Positions 17,004 through 25,785 of a stretch of DNA of 61,809 bases are shown here, piece after piece. The DNA comes from an uncultured Rhizobium sp. Its GTDB lineage: Bacteria > Pseudomonadota > Alphaproteobacteria > Rhizobiales > Rhizobiaceae. A model generated the notes under the pieces. The model worked only from the letters and a program-made list of their open reading frames with translations, ran no database searches and had not been told where the DNA came from. The stretch covers positions 1 to 61,809 of the forward strand of contig CAMFIE010000024.1 of the NCBI GenBank assembly GCA_945952315.1. The letters are read 5' to 3'. The translations under genes and the position numbers were made by a program. Numbering within the stretch: position 1 is the first letter of the stretch; each line of letters begins with the position of its first letter.

Positions 17004-17279
17004 TTGAATACTCCAAATCACTATTTTAACAATCAGGGAGGCGACGGTAACGGAAGCATGAAAACGAAATCAATCTCGCGAATGGAATGTGATTCATGAA
17101 TAATAAAGATGGGTCTTCATCGGCAATGGCCGATTTTTGAACGCTATAGCCATCACTATCGATACTTGTTCCCTATCGATAGCTATGGGGCACAACATCC
17201 GCTGCCGCCTCTGGCGGACGGAAACAGGTTCTTTCCGTCCGCTTGCTGGATATTGTCCATTCCCTTCCGTTGCTTGATC

Positions 17280-18269
17280 TCAAGCCAGCCATTGCACCAA
17301 GGTGATCAGCGCGGGGATGCCGAAGAGGATGTTGAAGGGAAAGGTGACGGCGAGCGACATGGTGAGCGGCAGGCCGACATTGACCTCTGGCAGTGCCAGC
17401 CTTATCGCAGCCGGGGCGGCGATGTAGCTGGCGCTGCCGGCGAGAATGCCGAGCGCTGCCGCCGAGCCGGGTGCAAGGCCGACGAGAAAGCCGAGCGAGA
17501 CGCCGAGGAGTCCATTGATCGGCGCGATGACCAGCGCACTCGCCACCAGAGCCGGGGTGAGGCTGCGGGCAGCCAGCAGCTGGCGGCTGGCGGTGAGCCC
17601 CATATCCAGCAGAAACAGGCACAGCATGCCCTTGAACCCGCCTTCAAACAGTGGCGCAACCGGGGCAAACCCTTCCTTTCCCACCATGAGGCCGATGCCG
17701 AAACTGCCCATCAGCAGCACGACAGAGCCATTGGTGAAGGCTTCCAGCGGGCTATGGCCGCCCTTTGCCTGTGTTGCTGCCTTTGCCTCAGCCTGTTGCG
17801 GGGCCTGTTGCGGAGCCTGATGCCTGCCCGCGCGTGCAAGCCATAGGCCCACCAGAATGGCCGGTGCCTCCATCAGCGCCATCACCGCCACCATATAGCC
17901 ATCCGCTGCCAGGCCGACCGCCTTCAGCATCTCGATGCCCGTGACGAAGGTGACGACCGAGACCGAGCCATAATGGGCGGCTATAGCGCCCGCTTCCATC
18001 CGCTTCAGCCGGCCAAGCCAGCGGAACAGGAAGAAGGCGGGAAAGGGCAGAAGCAGGCTGAGCAGAAGGCCGGCGAGGCCCGCGGCCACCAGCTCGCCGC
18101 TGAAGCCGGATTGCGCCAGCTCCACGCCGCCCTTCAAGCCGATCGCGGCCATCAGATAGAGCGCCACCGCCTTGCTGATCGTTTCGGGAATTGCGAGATC
18201 GCTGCGGATCAATGCGGCGAAACTGCCGAGCGCGAAGAAGAGGATCATCGGAGAAAGAAGCGCATCCAT
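17280..18269 (-). CDS. SbtA-like sodium-dependent bicarbonate permease
   Basis: 329 residues with about ten hydrophobic helices in two inverted halves, joined by a hydrophilic Gln/Ala-rich linker (residues 150-172) carrying QAPQQAPQQAEAK. The pattern LMAAIGLKGG, AHYGSVSVVTF, FLLDMGLTA and GSASYIAAPAAIRLALPE fits the SbtA/DUF897 family. In cyanobacteria that family imports bicarbonate with Na+. In a heterotroph the cargo could be another anion. It is divergent from a LysR regulator. Confidence 0.82.
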   Translation of the reverse strand: MDALLSPMILFFALGSFAALIRSDLAIPETISKAVALYLMAAIGLKGGVELAQSGFSGELVAAGLAGLLLSLLLPFPAFFLFRWLGRLKRMEAGAIAAHYGSVSVVTFVTGIEMLKAVGLAADGYMVAVMALMEAPAILVGLWLARAGRHQAPQQAPQQAEAKAATQAKGGHSPLEAFTNGSVVLLMGSFGIGLMVGKEGFAPVAPLFEGGFKGMLCLFLLDMGLTASRQLLAARSLTPALVASALVIAPINGLLGVSLGFLVGLAPGSAAALGILAGSASYIAAPAAIRLALPEVNVGLPLTMSLAVTFPFNILFGIPALITLVQWLA

Positions 18270-18331
18270 GGGTCACCTGCCGTTTGAAAGTCTGCGCGGT
18301 GTAACCGGGTTTTATCGTTCTGAAAAATTCA

Positions 18332-18359
18332 TTGTTTGGAACAAAACGTTCTCTATAAT
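18332..18359 (+). promoter_or_regulatory. Promoter for the LysR gene at 18366
   Basis: A -35 TTGTTT (18332-18337), a 16-bp spacer and a perfect -10 TATAAT (18354-18359). The predicted start of transcription falls at about 18366, the first base of the ATG, so the LysR message may be leaderless. The same 96-bp gap must hold the permease promoter and the LysR operator. Confidence 0.55.
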
Positions 18360-18365
18360 GGATGA

Positions 18366-19277
18366 ATGAGTCCGTTGAACTACAATCATCTGCGCTATTT
18401 CCGGGAGGTGACCCGCGAGGGAAATCTCACCCGTGCGGCCGAAAGGCTGGCCGTTTCGCAATCGGCGCTTTCCACCCAGATCCGCCTGCTCGAAGAGCGG
18501 CTTGGCCATCCGCTGTTCATTCGCTCCGGCAGGCAGCTGGTGCTGACGGAGGCGGGCCGCATTGCCTATGATCACGCCAACGCGATCTTTGCGGTGGGGG
18601 ATGATCTCGTGGCGACGCTGAAGCTGCAAGCCGGCCAGAGACGCCTGTTGCGGGTGGGGGCGCTGGCCACGCTTTCACGCAATTTCCAGATCGAATTCCT
18701 GCGGCCCTGTCTGGGGCGGGCCGATCTCGAAATCGTGCTCACCTCGGGCAGCCTGCCGGAGCTTGAGGGCCAGCTGCGGCGCCTCGATCTCGATGTGGTC
18801 TTGTGCAACGAGCCGCCGCCAGCGGTGGAAGGCCTGCTTGCGCACCGGCTTTCCGAACAGAGGATCAGCCTGTTTGCCGCGCCCTCGCTTAATGCCACTG
18901 CCCGCATGGTGAAGGAGGCCATCGACGGCATGCCGCTCATCCTGCCCACCCGCACAAGCAGCATTCGCCATGCATTCGATGCGCTGTGCAGAAGGCTGAA
19001 CGTGACGCCGGTGATTGTGGCTGAGGTGGATGACATGGCGATGCTGCGCCTGATGGCGCGCGAAGCCATCGGCCTCGCCCCGCTGCCGCCCATCGTGGTG
19101 CGCGACGAATTGCAGGCCAATGCCCTTCGCGAAATCGTCTCCCTCGACGGCATCACCGAAAGCTTCTACGCCCTGACAATCAACCGCCAATTCCCCATCC
19201 CCGCCGTGGACGAGTTGATCGCGGCGTTTCCGGGCGATCCAGACCCTCCTGTCTCGCGTGAGGCCGATGCGTCTTGA
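18366..19277 (+). CDS. LysR-family transcriptional regulator
   Basis: 303 residues. The N-terminal helix-turn-helix (NHLRYFREVTREGNLTRAAE, LAVSQSALSTQIRLLEERLG) is typical, with an effector domain after residue 90 (VGALATLSRNFQIEFLRP). It resembles the NhaR/CynR-like part of the family. It is divergent from the SbtA-like permease, its probable target. It is the last gene of the GC-rich left region; the polysaccharide island starts about 130 bp further on. Confidence 0.87.
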   Translation: MSPLNYNHLRYFREVTREGNLTRAAERLAVSQSALSTQIRLLEERLGHPLFIRSGRQLVLTEAGRIAYDHANAIFAVGDDLVATLKLQAGQRRLLRVGALATLSRNFQIEFLRPCLGRADLEIVLTSGSLPELEGQLRRLDLDVVLCNEPPPAVEGLLAHRLSEQRISLFAAPSLNATARMVKEAIDGMPLILPTRTSSIRHAFDALCRRLNVTPVIVAEVDDMAMLRLMAREAIGLAPLPPIVVRDELQANALREIVSLDGITESFYALTINRQFPIPAVDELIAAFPGDPDPPVSREADAS

Positions 19278-19315
19278 AAGCACCGATTGCCCTGATGCTG
19301 AAGTAGCTGCTTGCT

Positions 19316-19400
19316 GGTTTGACATGAACCGCCCCAGGTTTCTGGATCAGCGGAGGCTGGAGGCAGCCCAACAGCGAGAGCTATACCGGCAGCGCTAACT
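19316..19400. mobile_element. Possible insertion-sequence remnant at the left edge of the island
   Basis: TGAACCGCCCC followed by AGGTTTCTGGA resembles the terminal sequence of some IS3-type elements (TGAACCGCCCCGGGTTTC...). No transposase reading frame is left. It sits exactly where base composition drops at the start of the polysaccharide island, as expected for a scar of acquisition. The match is from memory and short. Confidence 0.3.
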
Positions 19401-19410
19401 ACCTCACTCT

Positions 19411-20580
19411 TTAGAACTGGTTACGATACACCTCAAACGCATTCGCGTGTGATAAGGCTGACCGCACGTGGTCAACGTTCAATTTTGGAAGAAGTGTTGA
19501 AAACTCCTTTCGGGTCAGCATGGTAACGAGCTGTCGGCTAAATGCTGGTTCGCTCGGATGGAATGTGTCGATAAACTCCTCCGGTCGACCGTTGAAGGAA
19601 CTTAGTTCTGTGAAGTCAAAAGTCACCACGCCAAGTGAATCGAGCCACGAGCGAAACGCCTTGGACCGGAACGTGCGCCACAGTTGGTGCTTTGATGACG
19701 CTTCCATCGCTGACACGACTGATGGGTCAAAAGCGGTTGTCACACCCACTAATGAGATGCCTTTGGCTTTAGCTTTCTTAACAAACCTTTGAAAGGCATC
19801 GATCTGCGCGCCATCGGCAGCAGACGCGAATAAGAACGGAGCTGTACCGTCCTCAATCCTTTGCTTCGCCACAGACACCGAGACCAGACCCTGACTGCTT
19901 CCTCGATAGAGTGTGCCGTACTGATAGGAACCGTCCTTGCGAAACCCGTTGCCTGATTGGCTCGCTTGCAAGCCAATCGCGATTGAGCCGTAGACCGGTT
20001 CGCGCAGGTTTGGAATCAGCCGTGCTGTGCCGTCCAGATAGCCACCTACCAGCCCTCGAAGTATGTAGGCCGCTTCATCTGGGAAGCTTATGTCCTCTTT
20101 CAGAACATTATCCGACTGAGGAGACCAAGCGTCAGTGAACATGAAGAAATCTATCGAAAAAATGATTACGCGCGGATTGTAGGTCAAGCGGTCCAAAAAC
20201 TCAGTCAGGTCGGCATTACGCGCTGAGATGTTTCCCGCGTTGTAAAAGCTGTAAGGCTCGAAATGCTTGCTTCGCCATTGATTCGTTCTGGAACTGCCGA
20301 GGACGAGAACGTCAGGCTTTAGTTCGTTTGCAGCGGCGACTTTGAGCGCGAAGTTATGATCTGAGTACTTTTGCAGAAAGATCACGGGGTAACCCTTCGA
20401 ATGGGCCCATGCGACGATCCTCGCCGGAACAAATTCACCGGTCAGAAAAAGAACAAATCCGATAAATGGAAGAGCAAGGAACGGTATTAGGAACCTGCCC
20501 AGGCGCTTCCGAAAATCAGCTCCTGTCAGGCCGCATCTTTCATCCCGATCAAAATTTGAAGTAGATGAACTGTTGAGCAT
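19411..20580 (-). CDS. SGNH-type protein, partner of MBOAT acyltransferase
   Basis: 389 residues from ATG 20580, with AAGG upstream. The longer frame would overlap the MBOAT gene by more. One N-terminal membrane helix (FLIPFLALPFIGFVLFL) is followed by an extracytoplasmic domain. It has the SGNH block I-like VLVLGSSRTNQW and a C-terminal DTFHPSEP carrying the Asp/His pair. Such proteins pair with MBOAT acyltransferases (AlgJ/AlgX, DltD, DUF1574 types) and complete transfer of acyl groups to exported glycans. It overlaps the MBOAT gene by 32 bp, supporting a joint function. Confidence 0.75.
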   Translation of the reverse strand: MLNSSSTSNFDRDERCGLTGADFRKRLGRFLIPFLALPFIGFVLFLTGEFVPARIVAWAHSKGYPVIFLQKYSDHNFALKVAAANELKPDVLVLGSSRTNQWRSKHFEPYSFYNAGNISARNADLTEFLDRLTYNPRVIIFSIDFFMFTDAWSPQSDNVLKEDISFPDEAAYILRGLVGGYLDGTARLIPNLREPVYGSIAIGLQASQSGNGFRKDGSYQYGTLYRGSSQGLVSVSVAKQRIEDGTAPFLFASAADGAQIDAFQRFVKKAKAKGISLVGVTTAFDPSVVSAMEASSKHQLWRTFRSKAFRSWLDSLGVVTFDFTELSSFNGRPEEFIDTFHPSEPAFSRQLVTMLTRKEFSTLLPKLNVDHVRSALSHANAFEVYRNQF

Positions 20581-21946
20581 AAGAGCTACCTTGTGAGAGA
20601 TGTATAATGCTCGCGGAGCAAACAAGGGCTATGGCGGCATAGTATAGCGACCATCTAAGTCGTGCCCCAATCCGATAGATCGAGACATTCTGGTAGGCGA
20701 GCCAGTCGCAGACCATCAGTGCAGCTATCAGTGCGCCCGGGCCTGCAAGCGAAATTGTCCTTGGCCCGTCAAAGCTTACAATTTTTCCGTATATGGCTAT
20801 CGCGTCAGGCATGCTGGCAGCACGGAAAAGAACTAGCGTCGCGCAAACTACCGTGAACGTAATTGCTATTCGTATGACTTTCACGGCTACAACAGGCACG
20901 CGGGCCTTCGTCCAGATCTCATTTCGATAGCGGAGAGTGAAGGTCGATACGACGACCAGAGTGCCGTGTATCAACCCGAATACGACGAACTGCAGGGCTC
21001 CGCCATGCCATAACCCTACAAGGACAAACGAGGCGATTAGGGCCACACCGATTCCCCATTTTCCTGACTTGCGCAGCCGAAAATGAAGTGGAGTGAACGC
21101 ATAGTCGCGAAACCAGTTCGAAAGGCTAATGTGCCATCTCCGCCAGAAGTCAGCAACGGTTTCGCTGAAGTATGGCTGGCGGAAGTTCGGAAGCAGCTCA
21201 ATGCCGAGCAATCGAGCGCTGCCAATCGCGATCAGCGAATATCCCGCAAAGTCGGCATATACCTGGAACGCGAAATAGAAGGTCGCTAGGAATACGTCTG
21301 CCGAGCTATGGGATCCGTAGTCTGCGTAAACGCTGTCAACGATCGGCGCGAGGCTGTCAGCTACCACCACTTTGTACACGTAGCCAATTAGAATGAACTG
21401 CAGAGCACTTACAGCTCGCTTTGCATCGAAGACGCCGATGTTGCTGAGTTGGGGAATTAAATGCCCCGCTCGTTCGATAGGACCAACAGAAAAATTGGGG
21501 AAGAAGAGAACGAAATTGGCGTAGGTCAGAATGTTGCGCTCAGCCTCGATCTTCTCAACGTAGACGTCAATAAGATAGCCGACCGTGGCAAAGGTGTAGA
21601 ACGAAATTCCGATCGGCAAAATCAGTCGGGAGCTAATCCCGATCCCAGAGAGGCCCCCGACGACAGGGAGGTACTTGTAGAAAAGGAGAGGCGCGAACAG
21701 CGCAAAAAGCAACCCCACGAAAGATGCATCGCGCGCGGGTGCATCCTGCATACGCTGCAGGGCGAGCGCTCCCACATAGCCGCAGGCTGCCACTATCAGC
21801 GGAATATACCAGTGGGGGCCAAGCAGAAGAAGGAACGCGAAATTGAACGCAAGTAGGAGAACTGCGCGTTTTGACGGCGCAGAGACTACAAGGCAGTAAG
21901 CAATCGCCGCCAAGAAAATAAGGTAACGTGGATCACTTAGTGCCAT
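20549..21946 (-). CDS. MBOAT-family O-acyltransferase
   Basis: 465 residues with about ten or more membrane helices. Diagnostic AlgI/DltB-type blocks are FPNFSVGPIERAGHLIPQL, DFAGYSLIAIGSARLLGI, FWRRWHISLSNWFRDYAF and LVGLWHGGALQFVVFGLIHG. The last contains the invariant catalytic His. MBOAT enzymes move acyl groups from a carrier across the membrane to a sugar, protein or lipid. With the SGNH gene downstream and a carrier protein and FkbH enzyme divergently upstream, it probably acylates the surface polysaccharide. Confidence 0.9.
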   Translation of the reverse strand: MALSDPRYLIFLAAIAYCLVVSAPSKRAVLLLAFNFAFLLLLGPHWYIPLIVAACGYVGALALQRMQDAPARDASFVGLLFALFAPLLFYKYLPVVGGLSGIGISSRLILPIGISFYTFATVGYLIDVYVEKIEAERNILTYANFVLFFPNFSVGPIERAGHLIPQLSNIGVFDAKRAVSALQFILIGYVYKVVVADSLAPIVDSVYADYGSHSSADVFLATFYFAFQVYADFAGYSLIAIGSARLLGIELLPNFRQPYFSETVADFWRRWHISLSNWFRDYAFTPLHFRLRKSGKWGIGVALIASFVLVGLWHGGALQFVVFGLIHGTLVVVSTFTLRYRNEIWTKARVPVVAVKVIRIAITFTVVCATLVLFRAASMPDAIAIYGKIVSFDGPRTISLAGPGALIAALMVCDWLAYQNVSIYRIGARLRWSLYYAAIALVCSASIIHLSQGSSYAQQFIYFKF

Positions 21947-21970
21947 GCGGAAAGTCTCAATTCAGTACGC

Positions 21971-22888
21971 TTAAGCCCGCCGAAGCACGAATACGCAGGA
22001 AATGGTCATTTTTTTACGAAGAGACATCTCAAGAGACTGATTTGTAGCAGGCAGGTAGCAACTTCTTTCCACAGTGTAGCCAGCGTCTTCGACAAATTTC
22101 TTCAACTCGTCGGGGCTGTCTGCATTGAAAAGATGGTCTGGCGCTGGGCTATTGATGGGCATGTTGAGAAAAAGGCGACCATTCTCAGTCAGAAGCGGAC
22201 GGATCACACGCAATGCATCCTGCGGGTTTTCCATATGCTCTAGGACTTCGCTGAAGACGACGCTGTCAAAGCGGGCCGTCGGAGCCTTAAAGAAGTCCTG
22301 AAGTTCTAGATTCGGAAGGGCTTCGATCCCGAGTGTCAGGAGGGCTTCCCGCGTCAACGCTATAGAGGCTTCCGAAATATCCCATCCTGTGACGCTGCTA
22401 GCTCGTGGATCGCCAGCGGCGAAGTAAAGGAAAAGGCCGTGGCCGGGGCCGATCTCCAAATGTGTATAGCGTTCTGGGTTCTGAGCCAGAAACTCGCTCC
22501 GGTAGTATTGCATGACGCCGGTGTGATTGGACCACCATAACTGCGTCATCAGCAACCCGTTCATGTAGCGGGTCATATACTCTTTGTTGCTGTAGACCTG
22601 CTCGTACGCGTCCTTGAAGGTGCTGAGCCGGTAGTGACCGTTGCGGCGAAAAAACAACTCCTCGCTAAGTTGCTCAGCACACAGCCATGCGTAGTCTTCG
22701 GCGAAGATGGGAAGCCTGTTACCGGTCAGCTTTACGATGTGGCTTGCCAGTTCATCGAGTGCCTGGAATTCGGCTTCATTCAGATCGCGAAGTCTCCGAT
22801 CGAGGAACTTTTTGTGGTCCGGAAAGGCGTCGATTTGAGCCGCCACGACTGTTCGGAGATCGCTGAACTTTTCGCTAATCACGGCCAA
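21971..22888 (-). CDS. Class I SAM-dependent methyltransferase
   Basis: 305 residues. The C-terminal half is a Rossmann methyltransferase: motif I LEIGPGHGLF near residue 143, an acidic residue in VTGWDIS, and FDSVVFSEVLEHMENP as motif II/post II. The N-terminal about 130 residues are helical and unlike standard small methyltransferases. The ending CVFVLRRA is typical of UbiG/polysaccharide methyltransferases. It lies 24 bp upstream of the MBOAT gene and is divergent from the ACP gene across 94 bp. It probably methylates the acyl group or a sugar. Confidence 0.82.
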   Translation of the reverse strand: MAVISEKFSDLRTVVAAQIDAFPDHKKFLDRRLRDLNEAEFQALDELASHIVKLTGNRLPIFAEDYAWLCAEQLSEELFFRRNGHYRLSTFKDAYEQVYSNKEYMTRYMNGLLMTQLWWSNHTGVMQYYRSEFLAQNPERYTHLEIGPGHGLFLYFAAGDPRASSVTGWDISEASIALTREALLTLGIEALPNLELQDFFKAPTARFDSVVFSEVLEHMENPQDALRVIRPLLTENGRLFLNMPINSPAPDHLFNADSPDELKKFVEDAGYTVERSCYLPATNQSLEMSLRKKMTISCVFVLRRA

Positions 22889-22982
22889 TTTGCCCTTCTT
22901 GAAGTGGTTAAGTGCGGCGTGTATATACGATCAATCGCTGTGCCGCAACGCAGCCAGACACCTTAGAAAGGCGCCGATATCA

Positions 22983-23219
22983 ATGGCCGACAAGTTGATT
23001 GAATTATTTGCTGACGAACTGGGGGTAGACCCTTCGGAGCTTTCAGATGAAAGCAACCCCGAGAGCGTCGAACGGTGGGATAGTCTTGCCGCAATGCGGT
23101 TGGTTGCTGCGATCGAAAGCGAATTCAACGTTACCCTTTCTGGCAAGGAAGTCATGAAGATGCGTACAATCGGCATCGCCCGTGAAGTACTGCTCGGGAA
23201 GGGCGTCGCGCTTGACTGA
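22983..23219 (+). CDS. Acyl carrier protein
   Basis: 78 residues from ATG 22983; the longer frame is upstream noise. It is acidic and helical, with the phosphopantetheine attachment site at Ser34 in RWDSLAAM (DSL motif). It is not the fatty-acid AcpP (which has DSLD). It resembles stand-alone carriers encoded beside FkbH-type enzymes. Its stop is embedded in the next gene's start. It probably carries a glyceryl or similar short acyl thioester. Confidence 0.88.
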   Translation: MADKLIELFADELGVDPSELSDESNPESVERWDSLAAMRLVAAIESEFNVTLSGKEVMKMRTIGIAREVLLGKGVALD

Positions 23220-24996
23220 CAACGGCGCCCACTCGGACAAGGATAGAATCCGACGTCTTTCGCGATCATGGCGCAACCATGCCGCATCGACTACAAATGA
23301 CGGCCCAATTGACGTTACCATCGGCCTTTCCTGCAGCTTCACCGATCAAGGCGTTGTCGAATTGGTCGGTGGCCTGTTGTTGGACTCAGGTTATGCCAAA
23401 CCGACAGTGGTCGCCTCGGACTACAATCAGATCATTAGCGCCTGTTTGAACCACGTAGGTACTTTTGGTCCGAATGCTCCTGACCTGATTGCCGTCGCAT
23501 TCAGGCTTGAGGACCTTGCTCCATCGGATGACGCACGAGTTGTGGCAGAGGCCGCAGAAGCGACGCTCGCGGCCATCCGACATCTTCGAGCAAATTATCA
23601 AGGCACTATCGTGCTCGGCATGCCTCCTCGGCCACGTTCATCAAATGAGGGATTGTCTGCATTCTCTCGATCTTCTCCGCTGACTGCATATTGGTATAGT
23701 GTCTGCGCTAAGATATGCGAACTTGCGCAGTCCCATGCCCGAATTTATACGATAGATATCGAGGAGCTAATCGGACGGTTGGGGGAGGCTGATAGCCTGA
23801 GCCCGCGAGATGATATGCTTTACCGGCAGCCATACAGTCCAAAGCTTCAGTTGAAGCTTGCCGAACGGATTGTGCGCTTTCAGACGATACAAACCCGTGA
23901 GCCGAAAAAATGCATCGTGTTGGATTGTGACAACACTTTATGGGGAGGCATCATTGGTGAAGACGGTGTCTCTGGCGTTGCCCTATCTGACGATTTTCCT
24001 GGCAGGCCATTTCGAGAATTCCAGCGGCAGCTAAAGGCATTGCGAGAAACCGGCGTCATGCTCGCAGTCTGTAGCAAGAACAATCCATGTGAAGTGGATG
24101 AGATGTTCGAGAGCCACAGTGCCATGGTACTGACGAAATCTGATATTTCAGCGTGGCAAGTTAACTGGGAACCCAAATCCTCCAATCTTAAAAAAATCGC
24201 CGAGACACTGAACATCGGATTGGATTCTCTGGTCTTTATCGATGATAGCCCGTTCGAAATTGATGAGGTTGCAACAAATGCAGCAGGCGTGACTTGCCTG
24301 CTCCTGCCAGATGATACGGTTTCGATTTTGACCCTGCTCAAGGGCAACTACCAGCTGTTCGATAGGCTCGAAATTACTGCTGAAGACGCCCAACGCGTGG
24401 CGATGATGCAGCATGAAGTCTCGCGCATGGAATTGGCCCAAACGTTGGCGCCCGAGGATTATCTTGCGAGTCTCGACCTTCGCATCAAGATCATGCCGGT
24501 GGGTGAAGGCGAGATTTCTAGGGTCGTCCAGCTGGTAAACAAGACAAACCAATTCAACGTCACAACCAAACGGTACACAACGCAGGAAATTTCCGACTTT
24601 GTAAAGGATCCCAAGTCCGACGTTTACTGCGTAAGTGTCGAGGACCGTTTTGGAGAATATGGTATCGTTGGTGTAGCGATCCTTTTGCACTCCGGTCAGG
24701 TCTCATACTTCGACACGCTGCTCCTGTCCTGTCGGGTGCTTGCCCGCGGCGTTGAAAGCGCGATCATCGGTTTCGGCATTGAGCAATCCCGACGAAGGGG
24801 ATCTAGTGCCATTGTCGGTGAGGTTATTGAAACCCGTAAGAACGGAATGGTTGCCGATCTGTTCGAGAGGCACGGCTTCGAGCTGACAGCGAGCCAAGAG
24901 GGGAAGACCACTTTTACCCGCGCAACTCACCCCCTTGACGTACCGGTGTACCTTCACGTTTCGGTAGTTGGGAGCAATGATTTTGTCGATGCCTGA
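23212..24996 (+). CDS. FkbH-like HAD-IIIC enzyme (predicted glyceryl-ACP loader)
   Basis: 594 residues from TTG 23212, which overlaps the ACP stop and has GGGAAGGG upstream. The N-terminal about 220 residues are SGNH-like (DVTIGLSCSFT). The HAD block VLDCDNTLWGG near residue 236 carries DxDxT. Then come VFIDDSPFEIDEV and a C-terminal GNAT-like domain (YGIVGVAILLHSG, ARGVESAIIGFGI). FkbH family members dephosphorylate 1,3-bisphosphoglycerate and place the glyceryl unit on a carrier protein, mostly in polyketide clusters. Here the neighbours are an ACP and an MBOAT enzyme, so polysaccharide acylation is more likely. Confidence 0.85.
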   Translation: MTDNGAHSDKDRIRRLSRSWRNHAASTTNDGPIDVTIGLSCSFTDQGVVELVGGLLLDSGYAKPTVVASDYNQIISACLNHVGTFGPNAPDLIAVAFRLEDLAPSDDARVVAEAAEATLAAIRHLRANYQGTIVLGMPPRPRSSNEGLSAFSRSSPLTAYWYSVCAKICELAQSHARIYTIDIEELIGRLGEADSLSPRDDMLYRQPYSPKLQLKLAERIVRFQTIQTREPKKCIVLDCDNTLWGGIIGEDGVSGVALSDDFPGRPFREFQRQLKALRETGVMLAVCSKNNPCEVDEMFESHSAMVLTKSDISAWQVNWEPKSSNLKKIAETLNIGLDSLVFIDDSPFEIDEVATNAAGVTCLLLPDDTVSILTLLKGNYQLFDRLEITAEDAQRVAMMQHEVSRMELAQTLAPEDYLASLDLRIKIMPVGEGEISRVVQLVNKTNQFNVTTKRYTTQEISDFVKDPKSDVYCVSVEDRFGEYGIVGVAILLHSGQVSYFDTLLLSCRVLARGVESAIIGFGIEQSRRRGSSAIVGEVIETRKNGMVADLFERHGFELTASQEGKTTFTRATHPLDVPVYLHVSVVGSNDFVDA

Positions 24997-25477
24997 CCAT
25001 CAGGGCAGCGTCGTGGATTGGGATTTCGATCCACGTAAAATGTTCCACCTTGGGTATGTCGTACCCAACATGGATCGATCTATGAAGGCATGGACCAAAT
25101 TAGGCGCGCAGGTAGTTGTCCCGCCAACGGTTGATCCTATACAAAAAGTCGCATGTTCTCTCCTGATTTTTAAGGGCTCGACTCCTATCGAACTGGTGGC
25201 GCCTGTTGATAGGAATGACAACCCTGTGAAAAACCGCCTAGCGCAAGGCGGCGGACTTGATCACATCTGTCTGTTCAGTGACGATGTGGCGAGCGACCTC
25301 GCTACGTTCGTTGCCGATGGCGCCAGTATCGCTGTCGCCCCTTGTTACGGGGTCGCCTTTGATCGAGAAATTGCTTTCGCAGTGACGCGCGTGGGGCTGG
25401 TTGTGGAATTTATGAGCAAGTTAAGGGTAGGTCTGAGCGAGCACGACCCCCTTGCTGCGGCAGTTCACCTTTGGTGA
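24977..25477 (+). CDS. VOC protein, methylmalonyl-CoA epimerase-like
   Basis: 166 residues from ATG 24977, with GGGAG 5 bases upstream; it overlaps the FkbH gene by 20 bp. First-module HLGYVVPNMDRSMKAW and second-module GGGLDHICLFSDD carry the His and Glu metal ligands of epimerase-type VOC enzymes; TPIELVAPV supplies the first Glu. It may epimerise or rearrange the carrier-bound acyl group, or act as a lactoyl-type isomerase. It is the third gene of the ACP-FkbH-VOC operon. No polyketide synthase is nearby. Confidence 0.75.
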   Translation: MILSMPDHQGSVVDWDFDPRKMFHLGYVVPNMDRSMKAWTKLGAQVVVPPTVDPIQKVACSLLIFKGSTPIELVAPVDRNDNPVKNRLAQGGGLDHICLFSDDVASDLATFVADGASIAVAPCYGVAFDREIAFAVTRVGLVVEFMSKLRVGLSEHDPLAAAVHLW

Positions 25478-25647
25478 ACTGCTAGACTTGATTGTCACCT
25501 CTTCCCCGGGCGAAGGGCGTCGAGGAGGCCCAGCTTGGTGGATTGCTGACCATATTAACGAGTGGTCGAGCGTGGGACTTTACAAGTGGCTGTTAAGGGC
25601 TTGATATCCTAGCGACGAATTTCAAGAGTTTCACGGTTTTGCTGTTG

Positions 25648-25716
25648 AGTGTTGATTTCCACTGAGTAGTGACCCGGCGTTAGCGGATATTTCCATCGAG
25701 AATTGAACTGATGGGG
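25648..25716. mobile_element. Possible IS21-type terminal remnant
   Basis: TTTCCACTGAGTAGTGACCC and, 30 bases on, TTTCCATCGAGAATTGA form a degenerate direct repeat like the multiple terminal repeats of IS21-type elements. No istA or istB remains. It abuts the decayed IS3 element, so the spot has been hit more than once. 25478-25647 contains nothing recognisable. Confidence 0.35.
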
Positions 25717-25785
25717 TGGATGCCCCCGCAAAATAACCGGGCTTAAAAGTAGAATTTTCTCACCATGAATTTGGAGAAGATTCCG

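Noticed and set aside
17119-17138. ATCGGC-AATG-GCCGAT followed by five T, like a terminator
   Set aside because: It would only work on the + strand, where no gene ends. The nearest minus-strand gene reads it without the T-run, so no role can be assigned.
22890-22982. Extended N-terminus of the ACP (31 extra residues)
   Set aside because: The sequence is basic and unlike an ACP; the ATG at 22983 gives a normal 78-residue carrier.
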